Virus record (IMG/VR): IMGVR_UViG_3300047548_000100
Coordinates: 1-29,777 of that record
Strand: one strand, 5' to 3'
DNA from: a virus
DNA length: 29,777 nucleotides
Below the pieces are notes generated by a model. The model was not told the DNA's origin. It saw only the letters and a program-made list of their open reading frames with translations, and ran no database searches. A program made the position numbers and the translations under genes. Below are positions 1 through 7,079 of the stretch, piece by piece; position 1 is the stretch's first letter, and the number at the start of each line of letters is the position of its first letter.

Positions 1-1
1 A

Positions 2-85
2 CGTTCTAGATCCTTCTTTAAAGTAGTAGGATTTTCTCTTATCTTTGCCTTGATAGTTATAGCCATCTTTGAACTCTTCTACTAA
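2..85 (+). CDS. C-terminal end of a membrane protein (5' partial)
   Basis: An open frame enters from the left edge and ends at a TAA at 83-85. The 27 visible residues hold a hydrophobic stretch (FFKVVGFSLIFALIVIAIFE) that fits one membrane helix at the extreme C-terminus. The stop shares one base with the ATG of the next gene (TAATG), the coupling seen between many genes here, which supports real translation. The start is outside the window, so function cannot be judged. Confidence 0.5.
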   Translation, partial: RSRSFFKVVGFSLIFALIVIAIFELFY

Positions 86-402
86 TGAATGATTTTGCAA
101 ATAAGATTTCATCTTACCTTTTAGAAATCCGTGAACTGCTGATTACCAAAAATTTGAAGTACGGGAATTCTGCCCTTGAGCCTATAGGCATCTTCTCAAA
201 ACTAGATCCTAGGGAAGGTTTGCTTATCAGGATAGATGATAAACTCAAGCGGATAAAAAACGGGAGCCTGGAAAAGGATGATGAAGATGTGATCAATGAT
301 TTGATAGGCTATCTAGTCCTGCTCAAGATTCAAACACAAGAGGATAGTTACAAAAGGAACAGGGAAAACAGGCTGAAAAATAGGATAGCAAACGAAGACT
401 AA
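85..402 (+). CDS. Nucleotide-modification-associated domain 1 (DUF1599-like) protein
   Basis: 105 residues, nearly all one small domain. The middle matches, as I recall it, the DUF1599 / Nmad1 pattern of phage proteins: KNLKYGNSALEP (about residues 23-34), then IFSKLDPREGLLIRIDDKL (about 36-54), then an acidic stretch and DLIGYLVLLK (about 71-80). The family was named from its co-occurrence with phage nucleotide or DNA modification genes; its biochemistry is uncertain. It is one of only two plus-strand genes in the window and is coupled to the membrane-protein tail upstream. A modification role is inferred from the family name and from the methyltransferase and PP-loop genes elsewhere, not from catalytic residues. 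Confidence 0.7.
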   Translation: MNDFANKISSYLLEIRELLITKNLKYGNSALEPIGIFSKLDPREGLLIRIDDKLKRIKNGSLEKDDEDVINDLIGYLVLLKIQTQEDSYKRNRENRLKNRIANED

Positions 403-421
403 TTCGGAAAAAATCCGAATT
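401..421. terminator. Palindrome shared by two convergent genes
   Basis: A perfect 8-bp inverted repeat, AATTCGGA (401-408) and TCCGAATT (414-421), with an AAAAA loop. It overlaps the stop codons of both convergent genes (TAA at 400-402 plus, 420-422 minus). Placement suggests a bidirectional terminator, but neither side has a long U tract, so termination is inferred. Confidence 0.5.
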
Positions 422-665
422 AATCCAGGTCACTTTCCTGATCTAGGTGAAGGATCTCGCTTCGGATGTCTTGATACCTGCCCTTGATTAGGCAGGAAGT
501 ATTATCGTAGAAGTAGATGATCTGGATATCATGCAGTAACTCCTGCACATATTGGATGTCCCCGATCCTTACCATCCGCCTTGACCATTCGTGCTGTACC
601 TCTAAGCCTAGAGATTTCCAGTCAATGGTTTGGCCTGATAGCATGACTTCGATTTCAATCCACAT
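420..665 (-). CDS. Hypothetical protein, last gene of the leftward operon
   Basis: 81 residues, acidic C-terminus (LDQESDLD), no family recognised. The ATG at 663-665 directly abuts the TAA of the preceding gene, so it is probably co-translated with the lysis region. No membrane segment or signal peptide. It is the last minus-strand gene before the convergent palindrome. Confidence 0.6.
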   Translation of the reverse strand: MWIEIEVMLSGQTIDWKSLGLEVQHEWSRRMVRIGDIQYVQELLHDIQIIYFYDNTSCLIKGRYQDIRSEILHLDQESDLD

Positions 666-1214
666 TTAGAATAGTTTTTTAGATACACCTATTTGATGCA
701 CTCCCTGTAGTGGTTGGAATTGGTATTCAAATAGGTACTTGTTATCAAGGTAAGAAATTTTTGCGCTAGGTTGAAGCAATGAGTTGACTCCGGCACCTAG
801 GTAGATCCCCTTCGGCTTTATGACTTTTGTTTCTGTTTTTGTTTCGGTTATTGTGTTCGTAACCACAGGTATTTTGAAATCGTTTGTAGCAGTCATTTTA
901 AGCACTTCTCCAAGGACTTCACCACTCACATAGGTACTTCCATAGTCCGAAGGAAAGGATGTCTTAAACAGGCTTATTTTAGGCTCATATTCTTTTAGAA
1001 CCGTATCCCTTAAAACCTGAGTTTTAATCCTAGTTTTTGGGATGTAAATAGTATCTACCACATGAGAGTAAATTGTATCCGTTTCTACCTTCGTTTCTGT
1101 TTTGTAGACTGTCTCTACTTCTGGTCTAGGATAGATCACAAAAGCAAGGATCACCCCTATCAAAAAAGAGATGGTAGCAATCCTGATCCGTTCATCATCT
1201 AGCAGTTCTTTCAT
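666..1214 (-). CDS. Inner-membrane-anchored envelope protein, possible spanin-like lysis protein
   Basis: 182 residues. Residues about 11-28 form one N-terminal membrane helix after a short charged start, as in an N-in, periplasm-out protein. The periplasmic part is rich in Thr, Val, Glu and Lys, with two similar stretches near residues 38-47 and 122-131. The last 45 or so residues (GIYLGAGVNSL..., ISYLDNKYLFEYQFQP, ...GVSKKLF) alternate like beta strands and end in an aromatic residue, as outer-membrane beta proteins do. Its place in the lysis cluster, with ATGA overlap to the gene before it, suggests a link between inner and outer membranes. A spanin role is inference; a plain membrane-anchored phage protein is equally possible. 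Confidence 0.55.
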   Translation of the reverse strand: MKELLDDERIRIATISFLIGVILAFVIYPRPEVETVYKTETKVETDTIYSHVVDTIYIPKTRIKTQVLRDTVLKEYEPKISLFKTSFPSDYGSTYVSGEVLGEVLKMTATNDFKIPVVTNTITETKTETKVIKPKGIYLGAGVNSLLQPSAKISYLDNKYLFEYQFQPLQGVHQIGVSKKLF

Positions 1215-1432
1215 TGAGTTATAAAAAGGTCTTCATCATAAAACATAGCCCTGAACTGATCTCTGCATTTTTGCAAGGTTTGGTACTCCTCATCCGTGAG
1301 ATCCTCGTACTTGATTTGATTTTTAAGCCATTGGTCAAAGTCATAGGTGATACCTCTTAACTTCTGCCCGTTAATGGCTGCTCGGAAGTCTTCCTCTTCC
1401 TCTGGTAAGTTAAATGATAGTTCTACTTTCAT
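1211..1432 (-). CDS. Small acidic phage protein of unknown function
   Basis: 73 residues, cytoplasmic in character. It starts with a beta-like stretch (MKVELSFNLPEEEEDFRAAI), then a Trp-containing segment (DFDQWLKNQIKYED) and a C-terminal helix. Similar small proteins with the NLPEEEEDF and DQWL pattern recur in phage genomes as I remember them, without known function. ATGA overlaps on both sides, with the amidase upstream and the membrane protein downstream, place it firmly in the lysis operon. Confidence 0.65.
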   Translation of the reverse strand: MKVELSFNLPEEEEDFRAAINGQKLRGITYDFDQWLKNQIKYEDLTDEEYQTLQKCRDQFRAMFYDEDLFITQ

Positions 1433-1851
1433 ACGATTCCTCTGTATTCCGCCTTCGCATCAAAGCATGGACAGGCTTTGTTTGCATTTGGAAAATCCCT
1501 ATGCCCTTGAATTATCAGGAACTTATTATCTGCCCACTCAATCACCTCATTTATGCACAACAAAATTGCTTTTTTTTGCGCATCGGTTCGGTTGTCAATC
1601 GGCTTTCCTTCCTTGGTTATCCCTCCAATGTAAGAAATGTGAATTGATTCCTTATTAAAACCCCTTACCCCGTTTGCTATTCTGTTAAAATCCATTAGCC
1701 TATGGATCGTTCCATTAGGTTCAATCAGTAGATGATAGCCTGGAGACTTCCATCCTAGCGTATCTTTCCAATGCCTTTGAATGGCTGCCACGGTAGCAGT
1801 AGGTTGTGAAGCCGTGCAATGAATAGCAATATATTTTATAGGTCTTTTCAT
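1429..1851 (-). CDS. N-acetylmuramoyl-L-alanine amidase (endolysin, T7-lysozyme type)
   Basis: 140 residues, a single amidase_2 domain, near the 151 of T7 lysozyme. It should cut the bond between N-acetylmuramic acid and the L-Ala of the peptide stem at lysis. Expected zinc ligands are His11 (IAIHCTAS), His117 (QGHRDF) and Cys127 (NKACP). Tyr39 (PGYHLL) and Lys125 match the catalytic Tyr46 and Lys128 of T7 lysozyme. There is no signal peptide or wall-binding domain, so release needs a holin, and two small membrane proteins lie upstream in the same operon. It overlaps both neighbours by ATGA. Unlike T7 lysozyme there is no sign of an RNA-polymerase-binding extension. Confidence 0.93.
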   Translation of the reverse strand: MKRPIKYIAIHCTASQPTATVAAIQRHWKDTLGWKSPGYHLLIEPNGTIHRLMDFNRIANGVRGFNKESIHISYIGGITKEGKPIDNRTDAQKKAILLCINEVIEWADNKFLIIQGHRDFPNANKACPCFDAKAEYRGIV

Positions 1852-2570
1852 AGTTCCATCATTACATTAAAGGGAAGTTTTCCGTAGTCTAAGGTAATAC
1901 CTACACCTATAGCAGGTTTCTTTCCTGCCTTTGCGTATGCCATTGCGTAGGTCTGCTTATTTATTCCACATCCTACTTGCTTTCCAAATAGTTTGAAGTT
2001 CTTTCCTACTGCGAAATTTGTGTAGGCTTCCGTATGTCTATGCCCCTGAATGGTAGAAATTAAATCTGATTTAGCCCTTGCTATAGCAGTACCCTGTTCA
2101 CCATGAACATAGAGATTGTCATAAAGGATATGCTCCTCAACAAAGTCCCAGCCTGGAGTTTCAAGCACTTCTTTATAGGTCTTAATCCACTTCTTTGAAA
2201 TCCCTGCCGTGTAGGCTTTTCTCATTACTAGCCTGTCATGATTTCCAATAATTACCATGGCTTCAGGAAAAGCATCCCTCCACTTTTTGATTCTATCTAT
2301 AGCATGGTTCAATTCATCCAAAGCACTCATTCCATCAGGATCAGTCTCATGATAGGATGCGTAGTGATTGTCAATGATATCACCTAGGAAAACTACCTTT
2401 TCAGTTTTATACCTATGCTTCTGCTCAATGCAGAAATCTAAATATTCATCTAAACAGAAAGGCTCATGCAGATCTCCAATCTCCAAAACCCCACCGCCTC
2501 TTTTTGCATTTCTAATTCCCTGAATGATCTCCCATTCATGCTGATTTAATCTTGGTCTGTATTGCTCCAT
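1848..2570 (-). CDS. Calcineurin-like metallophosphoesterase
   Basis: 240 residues with the full two-metal phosphoesterase signature: GDLH (D33, H35), GDIID (D64), GNHD (N110, H111, D112), an invariant-type His at VHG (H156) and GHRH (H177, H179). These enzymes hydrolyse phosphomonoesters or diesters with Mn or Fe; the substrate cannot be read from sequence. The start overlaps the stop of the holin-like gene (TAATG) and the end overlaps the amidase start (ATGA), so it is built into the lysis cassette, an odd place for a nuclease or phosphatase. No signal peptide is visible, so it acts in the cytoplasm unless released at lysis. Confidence 0.88.
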   Translation of the reverse strand: MEQYRPRLNQHEWEIIQGIRNAKRGGGVLEIGDLHEPFCLDEYLDFCIEQKHRYKTEKVVFLGDIIDNHYASYHETDPDGMSALDELNHAIDRIKKWRDAFPEAMVIIGNHDRLVMRKAYTAGISKKWIKTYKEVLETPGWDFVEEHILYDNLYVHGEQGTAIARAKSDLISTIQGHRHTEAYTNFAVGKNFKLFGKQVGCGINKQTYAMAYAKAGKKPAIGVGITLDYGKLPFNVMMEL

Positions 2571-2806
2571 TAGATGACTAAGGATGTGATAATGATATGA
2601 AGGAACTCTAAAAAGTATTTGAGAGATTCAGGCTCAAGAACATAGGCTGCCACACTTGCTATCACTATCAAAGAAATAGCCCAAATGGTCAAGCGTTTTC
2701 TATCTGCCTTGACCTCTGTACTTTTTAGGTCTGCTTTCGTTTTTTGCATATGATTTTTTAGCCTTCCCTTTTCTGCGCTTCCCAAATGCAGAAGCCTTCT
2801 GAACAC
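2570..2806 (-). CDS. Small two-helix membrane protein, holin candidate
   Basis: Up to 78 residues. A basic N-terminal half is followed by a hydrophobic helix (TIWAISLIVIASVAAYVL) and a second apolar C-terminal stretch (YFLEFLHIIITSLVI). Size, topology and the gene two places before the amidase fit a holin or antiholin. The longest reading starts at a GTG that overlaps the upstream TAG; an internal ATG at residue 20 (MQKTKADLK), preceded by an A-rich stretch, is a good alternative and would make a 59-residue protein. Dual starts are typical of some holin/antiholin genes, but here that is inference. Confidence 0.6.
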   Translation of the reverse strand: MFRRLLHLGSAEKGRLKNHMQKTKADLKSTEVKADRKRLTIWAISLIVIASVAAYVLEPESLKYFLEFLHIIITSLVI

Positions 2807-3009
2807 TACTTGCCTTCTTCATCTTTCCTGCTGTCAAAGATTGCTTTTTCGTTTTTTATTTTATACACTAGCCACACGATTGAAAGCAGCGAAATGATCA
2901 TAGTCAAGACCACATTTAAGAAGTCTATACCTATGGCCTGGAAAACATTCGCAAGGACTGCTACTAATGTGGAGGGTACTCCTATTTCATCTTTCTGCAA
3001 GATATTCAT
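2806..3009 (-). CDS. Small one-helix membrane protein, second holin candidate
   Basis: 67 residues with one strong membrane helix (VVLTMIISLLSIVWLVYKI, about residues 33-51) after a mildly amphipathic segment, and a highly charged tail ending KDEEGK. It is the first gene of the lysis cluster. The charged tail, single helix and adjacency to another small membrane protein fit a holin/antiholin pair; which is which cannot be told. Confidence 0.6.
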   Translation of the reverse strand: MNILQKDEIGVPSTLVAVLANVFQAIGIDFLNVVLTMIISLLSIVWLVYKIKNEKAIFDSRKDEEGK

Positions 3010-3013
3010 TTCA

Positions 3014-3448
3014 TTATTCGGTAGGGATTTGGCACATATTTAAAGGCATTGGAGCAGTAACCTGTACAGAGATTGATACACCGGCTGTAAAGTCATCAAA
3101 GCGTTCTTGGAAAAATTCCAGAGTCGAATTAGGAGCAGTATTAAAGGTGTAGTCATTATCAAGTTTTAATTTTGCTAGGACATCCAAAGCCACGAGCATC
3201 TGGTCACTTTGAATCTGTAGCCTATTGCTTTTGTCTTCAGTTAATAGATCAGCAAAGAGAAGGACTAGATCGTAGCGTAGAGTAGTAGAATTATAGATTG
3301 CAGGCCGTACCACAGTCCAAAGTACAGGGTATTGAATCTCTCCGCCATTATCTACATAGTCATAGATGTCACCCTCTCCGAAGGTTCGGATCATTGGGTG
3401 CGCTTCTTGGATTGCTTTTAACTTTTTGACTAGGTCTACTAATGTCAT
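3014..3448 (-). CDS. Probable head-tail joining / tail completion protein
   Basis: 144 residues, mixed alpha-beta, no membrane segment. The start (LVKKLKAIQEAHPMIRTFGE) and the middle (LFADLLTEDKSNRLQIQSDQ, then LVALDVLAKL) are like small proteins encoded after the portal and connector in Bacteroidota phages, and have the size and composition of tail-terminator or neck proteins. The position right after the connector-like gene and before the holins supports a completion role. No catalytic motif is seen; assignment is by context and remembered similarity. Confidence 0.55.
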   Translation of the reverse strand: MTLVDLVKKLKAIQEAHPMIRTFGEGDIYDYVDNGGEIQYPVLWTVVRPAIYNSTTLRYDLVLLFADLLTEDKSNRLQIQSDQMLVALDVLAKLKLDNDYTFNTAPNSTLEFFQERFDDFTAGVSISVQVTAPMPLNMCQIPTE

Positions 3449-3500
3449 GCTGCTTGCTTAGGAATTCTTTTAACTTTTTTTCGTTTTTAGAATAAGCCAT
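3369..3500 (-). CDS. Possible small overlapping ORF
   Basis: A 43-codon frame starts with ATG at 3498-3500, two bases after the stop of the connector-like gene, and begins with a lysine-rich stretch (MAYSKNEKKLKEFLSKQ). It then runs out of frame through the first quarter of the 144-residue gene. It fills an otherwise empty 54-bp gap, so it may be a leader peptide or a true overlapping gene. The overlapped part looks low in complexity, so confidence is low. Confidence 0.28.
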   Translation of the reverse strand: MAYSKNEKKLKEFLSKQHDISRPSQKVKSNPRSAPNDPNLRRG

Positions 3501-3502
3501 TT

Positions 3503-4096
3503 TTAGAATGGTTTTTTGTATCTGTTCCCTTGGTATCTTTCGCTGTATGGTCTGTGATCTTCATAGTCCCCACGGCCTAGATTGATAGCCACCTTGTACT
3601 GATTGCTCACAGGCTGAATAGTAGTCACATCAGATCCTGGATTTAAGTATTCCGGATACTGCTCAGAATTAGCACATAGGTAATTGATCGCCCGTTCAGC
3701 GTACCACTCGGCATATCCCTTGTAGTATTGGCTGATGCTCTGCAATTCTGCGAAGGTAGGTTCTGTGATGTTCTCAGACTTCCGCTTCACTACCCCTTTA
3801 TTAACAAACTTGTACTGCATAGCCATAGGCAATTCACCTAGGACATAGTTGAAAAGCGTATCTGTAAGGTAGGAATCTAGAAAGGTCTTGTAGACTGCAT
3901 TCCCTCCTTGACCTATAGTGCCATTTGAAATGAGTAGAAGGATCTTGTCATAAAGCGCAGTCCCACAGATAGGATGTATATACCTATCCTGAGTCATCTT
4001 AATTACCTGAGTAACATTCTTCAGGTCAATATTTGCGGAGGCTACCGTGAAATCCTTGAAGGATTGTTCCGATATCATTAAAACATTTGCGCTCAT
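3503..4096 (-). CDS. Probable head-tail connector (adaptor) protein
   Basis: About 197 residues from the ATG at 4094-4096. I chose this start because it overlaps the portal stop as TAATG; a frame start 12 codons earlier would intrude into the portal gene. The sequence is helical with aromatic clusters (MTQDRYIHPICGTALYDKI, then LDSYLTDTLFNYVLGELP and YYKGYAEWYAERAINYL), as in gp6-like or DUF6712-type connector proteins of Bacteroidota phages. These rings attach beneath the portal after packaging. The C-terminus is basic and disordered-looking (RYQGNRYKKPF). Immediate position after portal supports the call. Confidence 0.65.
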   Translation of the reverse strand: MSANVLMISEQSFKDFTVASANIDLKNVTQVIKMTQDRYIHPICGTALYDKILLLISNGTIGQGGNAVYKTFLDSYLTDTLFNYVLGELPMAMQYKFVNKGVVKRKSENITEPTFAELQSISQYYKGYAEWYAERAINYLCANSEQYPEYLNPGSDVTTIQPVSNQYKVAINLGRGDYEDHRPYSERYQGNRYKKPF

Positions 4097-6099
4097 TATG
4101 ATGTTTTTTCTACAACTACGTTTCTTTTCCACTCATGTCGGCAGAAAGGTGTTCTTCTACCCGTGTTTGGATTGGTATACCATCCTCCACAAAGTTGAAA
4201 TACCGAATAGCCTAACTGATTGGATATGTTTTGAATCTCTTCTCTGGTAAAGAATAGCCCACTTCCGTACAACTTCTCACACAAAGGTCTAGATCCACTC
4301 TTTGCTTCCGGTACGTTTGGTCTTTCCTCATAGGAATAAAGCACCTTAAAGGATGTAACAGGCTGAAGTCTCTTGATAGCCGCTTCTCCTGTTCTAGTCA
4401 CCGATCTAGTGATCAAGCCTTCTCTTGAGATCTTCTCAACTAGCACCTGGTCATCTATCAAGGTATTGATTCTTGAGATCACGGATGCCTCATCAATCCC
4501 TACAGCCTTTGCAATTTGTGGAATAGTCACCGCATCATTTCTTTGAATCTGAGTAAGGATCTTTTTCTGCACCTCATTGAGTAGGTACTCGGCAAATAGA
4601 TCTTGCTTGATAAAGTCTTCCATGCTTGAGAAGTGCATCTTTGAACTTTCAATCACCTTAAATTTATCCTTAGATACCCCTTTGCCTTCAAACTTTTTTA
4701 GGATATCTGCATCGTGTTCTGAGATTGAACATTCAAGGTGGAGGTGATCAGAGAAAGCAGCAGCAGGTTCTTCTCCAATATTTGCAGGAGTCACTATCTC
4801 AGTCCTTACAGGTAGACCAATCAATTGACGCAATTCATTTACATCCATGCTCTCAACTACCTTAGTAGCAATCAATGGAGAAAGGCTGTTCAATGAGTTG
4901 ATAATGTCCTGTGATCCTTGGCTCTCTTTCTTCTCGATTGGAGCAAGTCCCAACTTCTCACGAATTTCATCCTGAGTCATGTTAGTAGAAATAATCTGCT
5001 CACTAAATTGGAAAGAAATAGGCTCAGTTTTCTTGATCTCAAGTTCTGCTACTATGTCATTGAATTTCAAGAGGTAATTCACCACCTCTTCAAGGCTTTG
5101 TTGCTTTGCATTTACATAGGTGTTCTGGAACAACTCAGATGCTTCCCGAAGTTCTGCTCTACCGCCTAGTTGCCCTTCTGTTTTAACCCCGAAAAGCATA
5201 GGGCTAGTAACCTTATGACCGGTAAAAATCTCCTGCTGTACAGTCTTATTTAGAAGGTCAAAGTGCTTGTCTAATTCAGTACCGGAAAGGTCAACTATTG
5301 AAGGCTCATTCTCTTTTGAATCATTGAAAGCAAGCATGAATTTTCCTGCGTTCTTTGATCCTGAGAATTTATCCTTGAATTGTCTTTCGATTCTATCCTC
5401 TTCCTCTTGGCTTACCTTACCCCCGTTTAGGTTGATAAGTTTAGAAGAGAACATCCCGTTATTAATCGTGTTCAGGTGGTATTCACCAATAGAGATATCT
5501 AGTTCAATGTAGGAAATAGCCCCTCTGTAATCAGGTAGGGAGTAGGTATTTGCCCCTGCTCTGTATTCTTTGAAGTACAGGATCTGTGTGCCTGTGGTGT
5601 TATTAGGATCAAAAGCCGGGTAGGTCTCAAAATCAGGTCTAGGATTTACGTTATCGTTCTTGATCCAATTATCCGAAACGTAGAATTCGCTATTGTCTAG
5701 GTTCGTTCTAACCTTATAGTAGTCGACATGATAAAGTTCTGCAATTTCACCGGTGCCTTTTGTCCAGATTACCTGTAGGTAGTAGCCTCCAAAAATAGAT
5801 AAATCGGTAACAAGTTTTTTAGTCAACTCATTAAGGCTTTCTTCCTTGGTGTTGATTCGATCAATCAAGCCGAATGCTTTCGCCTTCTGCATCTCATCCT
5901 CAGCCTTGACAGTCCACCCATTACCGCAGATATAGTCTACCTTACCTGTAATGATAGCGTTATTCTTTGCGCTATTGTTGTAGATCCGCAGTAGGTAGTT
6001 AGGGTAGTCATTTTTTTCCCCGTAGTAAACGTATTCTTTCCCTTTTACTTCTTTGTAAACGGGTAGAGGCACTTGGTCAAACTTGAATAATTTTATCAT
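4096..6099 (-). CDS. Portal protein with winged-helix and MuF-like C-terminal domains
   Basis: 667 residues, long for a siphovirus portal (often 400-550). Residues about 1-430 look like the portal core: YVYYGEKNDYPNYLLRIYNN near the start, GKVDYICGNGW, a central region with SFQFSEQI, and LGLAPIEK. Residues about 514-578 form a winged-helix-like unit (VTIPQIAKAVGIDEASVISR). Residues about 583-660 resemble the end of MuF-type minor head proteins: SRPLCEKLYG, FTREEIQNIS, GGWYTNP and FCRHEW, with Cys607, Cys637, Cys653 and His655. No separate MuF gene was seen, so the portal may carry that role. It lies after the capsid gene, not before it. The start overlaps the preceding stop by ATGA. Confidence 0.8.
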   Translation of the reverse strand: MIKLFKFDQVPLPVYKEVKGKEYVYYGEKNDYPNYLLRIYNNSAKNNAIITGKVDYICGNGWTVKAEDEMQKAKAFGLIDRINTKEESLNELTKKLVTDLSIFGGYYLQVIWTKGTGEIAELYHVDYYKVRTNLDNSEFYVSDNWIKNDNVNPRPDFETYPAFDPNNTTGTQILYFKEYRAGANTYSLPDYRGAISYIELDISIGEYHLNTINNGMFSSKLINLNGGKVSQEEEDRIERQFKDKFSGSKNAGKFMLAFNDSKENEPSIVDLSGTELDKHFDLLNKTVQQEIFTGHKVTSPMLFGVKTEGQLGGRAELREASELFQNTYVNAKQQSLEEVVNYLLKFNDIVAELEIKKTEPISFQFSEQIISTNMTQDEIREKLGLAPIEKKESQGSQDIINSLNSLSPLIATKVVESMDVNELRQLIGLPVRTEIVTPANIGEEPAAAFSDHLHLECSISEHDADILKKFEGKGVSKDKFKVIESSKMHFSSMEDFIKQDLFAEYLLNEVQKKILTQIQRNDAVTIPQIAKAVGIDEASVISRINTLIDDQVLVEKISREGLITRSVTRTGEAAIKRLQPVTSFKVLYSYEERPNVPEAKSGSRPLCEKLYGSGLFFTREEIQNISNQLGYSVFQLCGGWYTNPNTGRRTPFCRHEWKRNVVVEKTS

Positions 6100-6455
6100 G
6101 CTGTTGTATAGGTCTTATAAGTACCATTGTAGCCGTTGTATCTTACCACTCCTGTAGTGGATAGATTAGGTGCAGTTAACTCCATTTTCCCTGTGGCAAT
6201 AACATCAGCACCGCTTCCCGTTTGGGTAACATAGTACCGCCAAAAGCCTACTGTGCTACTAGTAAAGGATGCTTCGCTAATTGCAAATTCTGAATATCTA
6301 TCTTTGAATTGACTCACATCTGTTAGGTTTAAAGTCACTTCCTCCTTTGTTACTTCATGCTGAAATAAAAAGGTATAGGAATTGCTGCTAGTTTCTCTTT
6401 TATCAAATAGGGCTATATAGATCACGCTATTCGCACCCTTCTCAATTATCACCAT
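6096..6455 (-). CDS. Small virion-associated protein, unknown role
   Basis: About 119 residues from the ATG giving MVIIEKGANSVIYIALFDKR. I chose this start because the longer reading would run back into the terminator hairpin at 6490-6517. The protein is beta-rich with no charge clusters. Small proteins beginning with a similar IIEKG segment and ending in a YNGYNGTY-like stretch occur in head-tail gene clusters of Bacteroidota phages as I remember them; a decoration or adaptor role is a guess. It overlaps the portal start by ATGA, so it probably sets portal translation. Confidence 0.6.
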   Translation of the reverse strand: MVIIEKGANSVIYIALFDKRETSSNSYTFLFQHEVTKEEVTLNLTDVSQFKDRYSEFAISEASFTSSTVGFWRYYVTQTGSGADVIATGKMELTAPNLSTTGVVRYNGYNGTYKTYTTA

Positions 6456-6489
6456 ACCTTTAAATATTAAAACCCTTAAGTATGTACAC

Positions 6490-6517
6490 AAAAAAAACAG
6501 CCCCAAAATTAGGGCTG
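6490..6517 (-). terminator. Intrinsic terminator inside the structural operon
   Basis: On the minus strand the hairpin has a CAGCCC / GGGCTG stem (arms 6512-6517 and 6498-6503), extendable by a T-G pair, directly followed by eight T residues (6490-6497). It sits 30 bp after the probable tail-tube gene and before the small virion gene and portal. Partial read-through would give much capsid and tail tube but little portal. Confidence 0.8.
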
Positions 6518-6546
6518 CTTTTCACATCTAAACAACAAACCAAATA

Positions 6547-7050
6547 TTAATCAACAGGAGGAGTGCCAGTAAATAGGGCAGCAAGTTCTTTCTCGTTTCC
6601 TGTGAATGTCAAGGTGTAGCCGTTACGATCACCGAATGCAGTACCTGATCCTGAACCGCCACCGGTTAAATCAAGTCCGTTATCAATTCCTAGAACCCAG
6701 GTCTTGTTATTGTTATCCTGAACAAGGGCAACTAGTCTATTCTTAGCAAGTAGAAGGATCTCATTACGAGTATTTACCTGCAATTTATTTAGGATGATCT
6801 CCAAGGTCTGAGCATAGAAAACAGTTCCATTCTGAACGTTGGTATTCACGGCTTCAGCAAAGTTGGAAGATTCCTTTACTAGGTCATACTTCCAGAAATA
6901 TTTGCCTGAATCCATAGTCACACCGGTATAAGTTCCGGCAGTACCTGTCCATGATGCAATATCTTCTACGGCTGCAAACCATACTGCCTTCAAACCACCG
7001 ATAGAATCTTTGCAGTCAAGGGTATAGTTCTGAGTTAATGCGCAAGCCAT
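6547..7050 (-). CDS. Probable major tail (tube) protein
   Basis: 167 residues, beta-rich. It begins MACALTQNYTLDCKDSIGG, has a central NTRNEILLLAKNRLVALVQD and ends in a Gly/Ser-rich loop followed by GDRNGYTLTFTGNEKE, the kind of closing strand pair seen in tail-tube proteins. Size fits a siphovirus tube subunit. It is the gene right after the capsid, flanked by a hairpin before and a terminator after, as expected for a product needed in many copies. I rely on context and remembered family look; a head decoration protein is the main alternative. Confidence 0.62.
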   Translation of the reverse strand: MACALTQNYTLDCKDSIGGLKAVWFAAVEDIASWTGTAGTYTGVTMDSGKYFWKYDLVKESSNFAEAVNTNVQNGTVFYAQTLEIILNKLQVNTRNEILLLAKNRLVALVQDNNNKTWVLGIDNGLDLTGGGSGSGTAFGDRNGYTLTFTGNEKELAALFTGTPPVD

Positions 7051-7079
7051 ATTTTATTTTTTTAAAGATTAGTAAAATA

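Noticed and set aside
1347-1658. Plus-strand ORFs opposite the amidase
   Set aside because: The minus-strand frame has all amidase catalytic residues; the plus frames match nothing and lack starts with context.
4097-4132. Upstream start of the connector-like gene
   Set aside because: Adds 12 residues inside the portal gene, while the ATG at 4096 overlaps the portal stop as TAATG.
6456-6506. Longer form of the small virion protein
   Set aside because: The extra N-terminus would be coded by the terminator stem and U tract.
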